A model generated the notes under the pieces. It worked only from the letters and a program-made list of their open reading frames with translations. It searched no databases and was not told the origin of the DNA. Shown here piece after piece: positions 63,571 to 64,000 of a stretch of DNA of 64,000 nucleotides. This stretch comes from DASWDH01 sp035318505 (lineage in GTDB: Bacteria > Myxococcota_A > Polyangia > Polyangiales > Polyangiaceae): assembly GCA_035318505.1 (NCBI GenBank), contig DATHEQ010000010.1:16964-80963 (forward strand), written 5' to 3'. A program made the translations under genes and the position numbers. The first letter of the stretch is position 1; each line of letters begins with the position of its first letter.

Positions 63571-64000
63571 TCAGGAAACTTTCTCTTCGAGCTTCACGAT
63601 CTCAGCGCCTGTCGTGCTCACCGCTTGTCCCAACCGGTCGTAGTCCGCGGCAAAGGCACCGGGCGCGAGATGTGCGTACCGCATTGTCATCGCTATGGAT
63701 TGATGCCCTAAAATTCGCTGCAACTTGAAGATGTCTCCGCCTCGCATAACCCACTGGCTTGCGAAGGAATGCCTCAAAGAGTGGAAGACGAGGTACCGAC
63801 GGCGCTTCCCATTCCTCTCCACCTCAGGAAATCTCCCCCGGTCGAGAACACGATGGAGCACTTCTTGGAAAATGCGGCCCGACGGCCCGAGCATGTTTCC
63901 ATCCCGATTGGTGAAGACCAATCGACCGGGGTTGCGAAGCCGCCAGCCCCGGAGCAGCCCGAGTAGCGCGTCGAGAATCGGCACGTACCGCACGCGGCTC
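63571..64000 (-). CDS. int: Tyrosine integrase, C-terminal catalytic part (cut by window)
   Basis: The visible part carries the catalytic box VFHSLRHSFASQWVMRGGD (H-x-x-R), GHQS and MTMRYAHLAPG with the nucleophilic tyrosine. The frame is open to the window edge (SRVRYVPILDALLG), so the gene starts outside; the first catalytic Arg is not visible. It is the integrase of the element that contains the replication genes next to it. An attachment site is expected beside this gene, outside the window or in the 330-bp gap. Confidence 0.9.
   Translation of the reverse strand, partial: SRVRYVPILDALLGLLRGWRLRNPGRLVFTNRDGNMLGPSGRIFQEVLHRVLDRGRFPEVERNGKRRRYLVFHSLRHSFASQWVMRGGDIFKLQRILGHQSIAMTMRYAHLAPGAFAADYDRLGQAVSTTGAEIVKLEEKVS

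Noticed and set aside
1..64000. CRISPR arrays
   Set aside because: No regularly spaced direct repeats of the right size were seen anywhere in the window.

Overview
The window is high-GC bacterial DNA with dense overlapping gene strings and IS91-type transposase remnants. It would suit a large-genome soil or aquatic bacterium such as a Myxococcota relative. That assignment is a weak inference: there is no rRNA or housekeeping marker here. I see no rRNA, tRNA or CRISPR array.

Region 1 (1-13.8 kb, minus strand) is a translationally coupled string of five very long proteins, the last cut by the window start. One resembles the DUF6603 family and the others carry no enzyme domain I recognise. Region 2 (13.8-28.3 kb) is accessory DNA: two convergent IS91-family remnants, a frameshifted L7/L12-like membrane protein, a large zinc-finger protein with two PD-(D/E)XK-like nuclease domains, a decayed tyrosine-recombinase start, several small hypotheticals, a 424-bp non-autonomous mobile element with terminal inverted repeats and a perfect 7-bp target duplication, a secreted NucA/NUC1-type nuclease and a GYF_2-type membrane protein.

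Region 3 (28.3-54.0 kb) is the centre of the window: a DNA 7-deazaguanine modification and restriction (Dpd) island. On the plus strand a small HTH gene is followed by queC, queE, queD and folE2, which make preQ0 from GTP. Next come a SCTDRKR-motif protein (candidate DpdC), a DGQQR protein (DpdB-like), dpdA (the TGT-like base-exchange enzyme) and a second DGQQR protein. Converging on them from the right on the minus strand is the restriction string, dpdE-F-G-H-I-J-K-D: SNF2-like helicase, RecQ-like helicase, unknown, ATPase, coiled-coil protein, large DEAH helicase, PLD-family nuclease and a helical protein. Most junctions are 1-4 bp overlaps. The expected logic is that preQ0 is made and swapped into DNA by DpdA with DpdB, probably converted further by DpdC, and that the D-K module attacks unmodified DNA. 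Unusual here are two dpdB-like genes flanking dpdA and a 10-G run early in dpdH that could switch the restriction module on and off.

Region 4 (54.7-64.0 kb, minus strand) is the replication and integration module of an integrative element or phage relative: tyrosine integrase (cut by the window end), excisionase-like HTH, DUF2786-like protein, putative primase, helicase-type ATPase, a compact family A DNA polymerase and five small unknowns. The Dpd island lies directly downstream of this module and is plausibly its cargo. Neither end of the element (att sites) can be established from this window.
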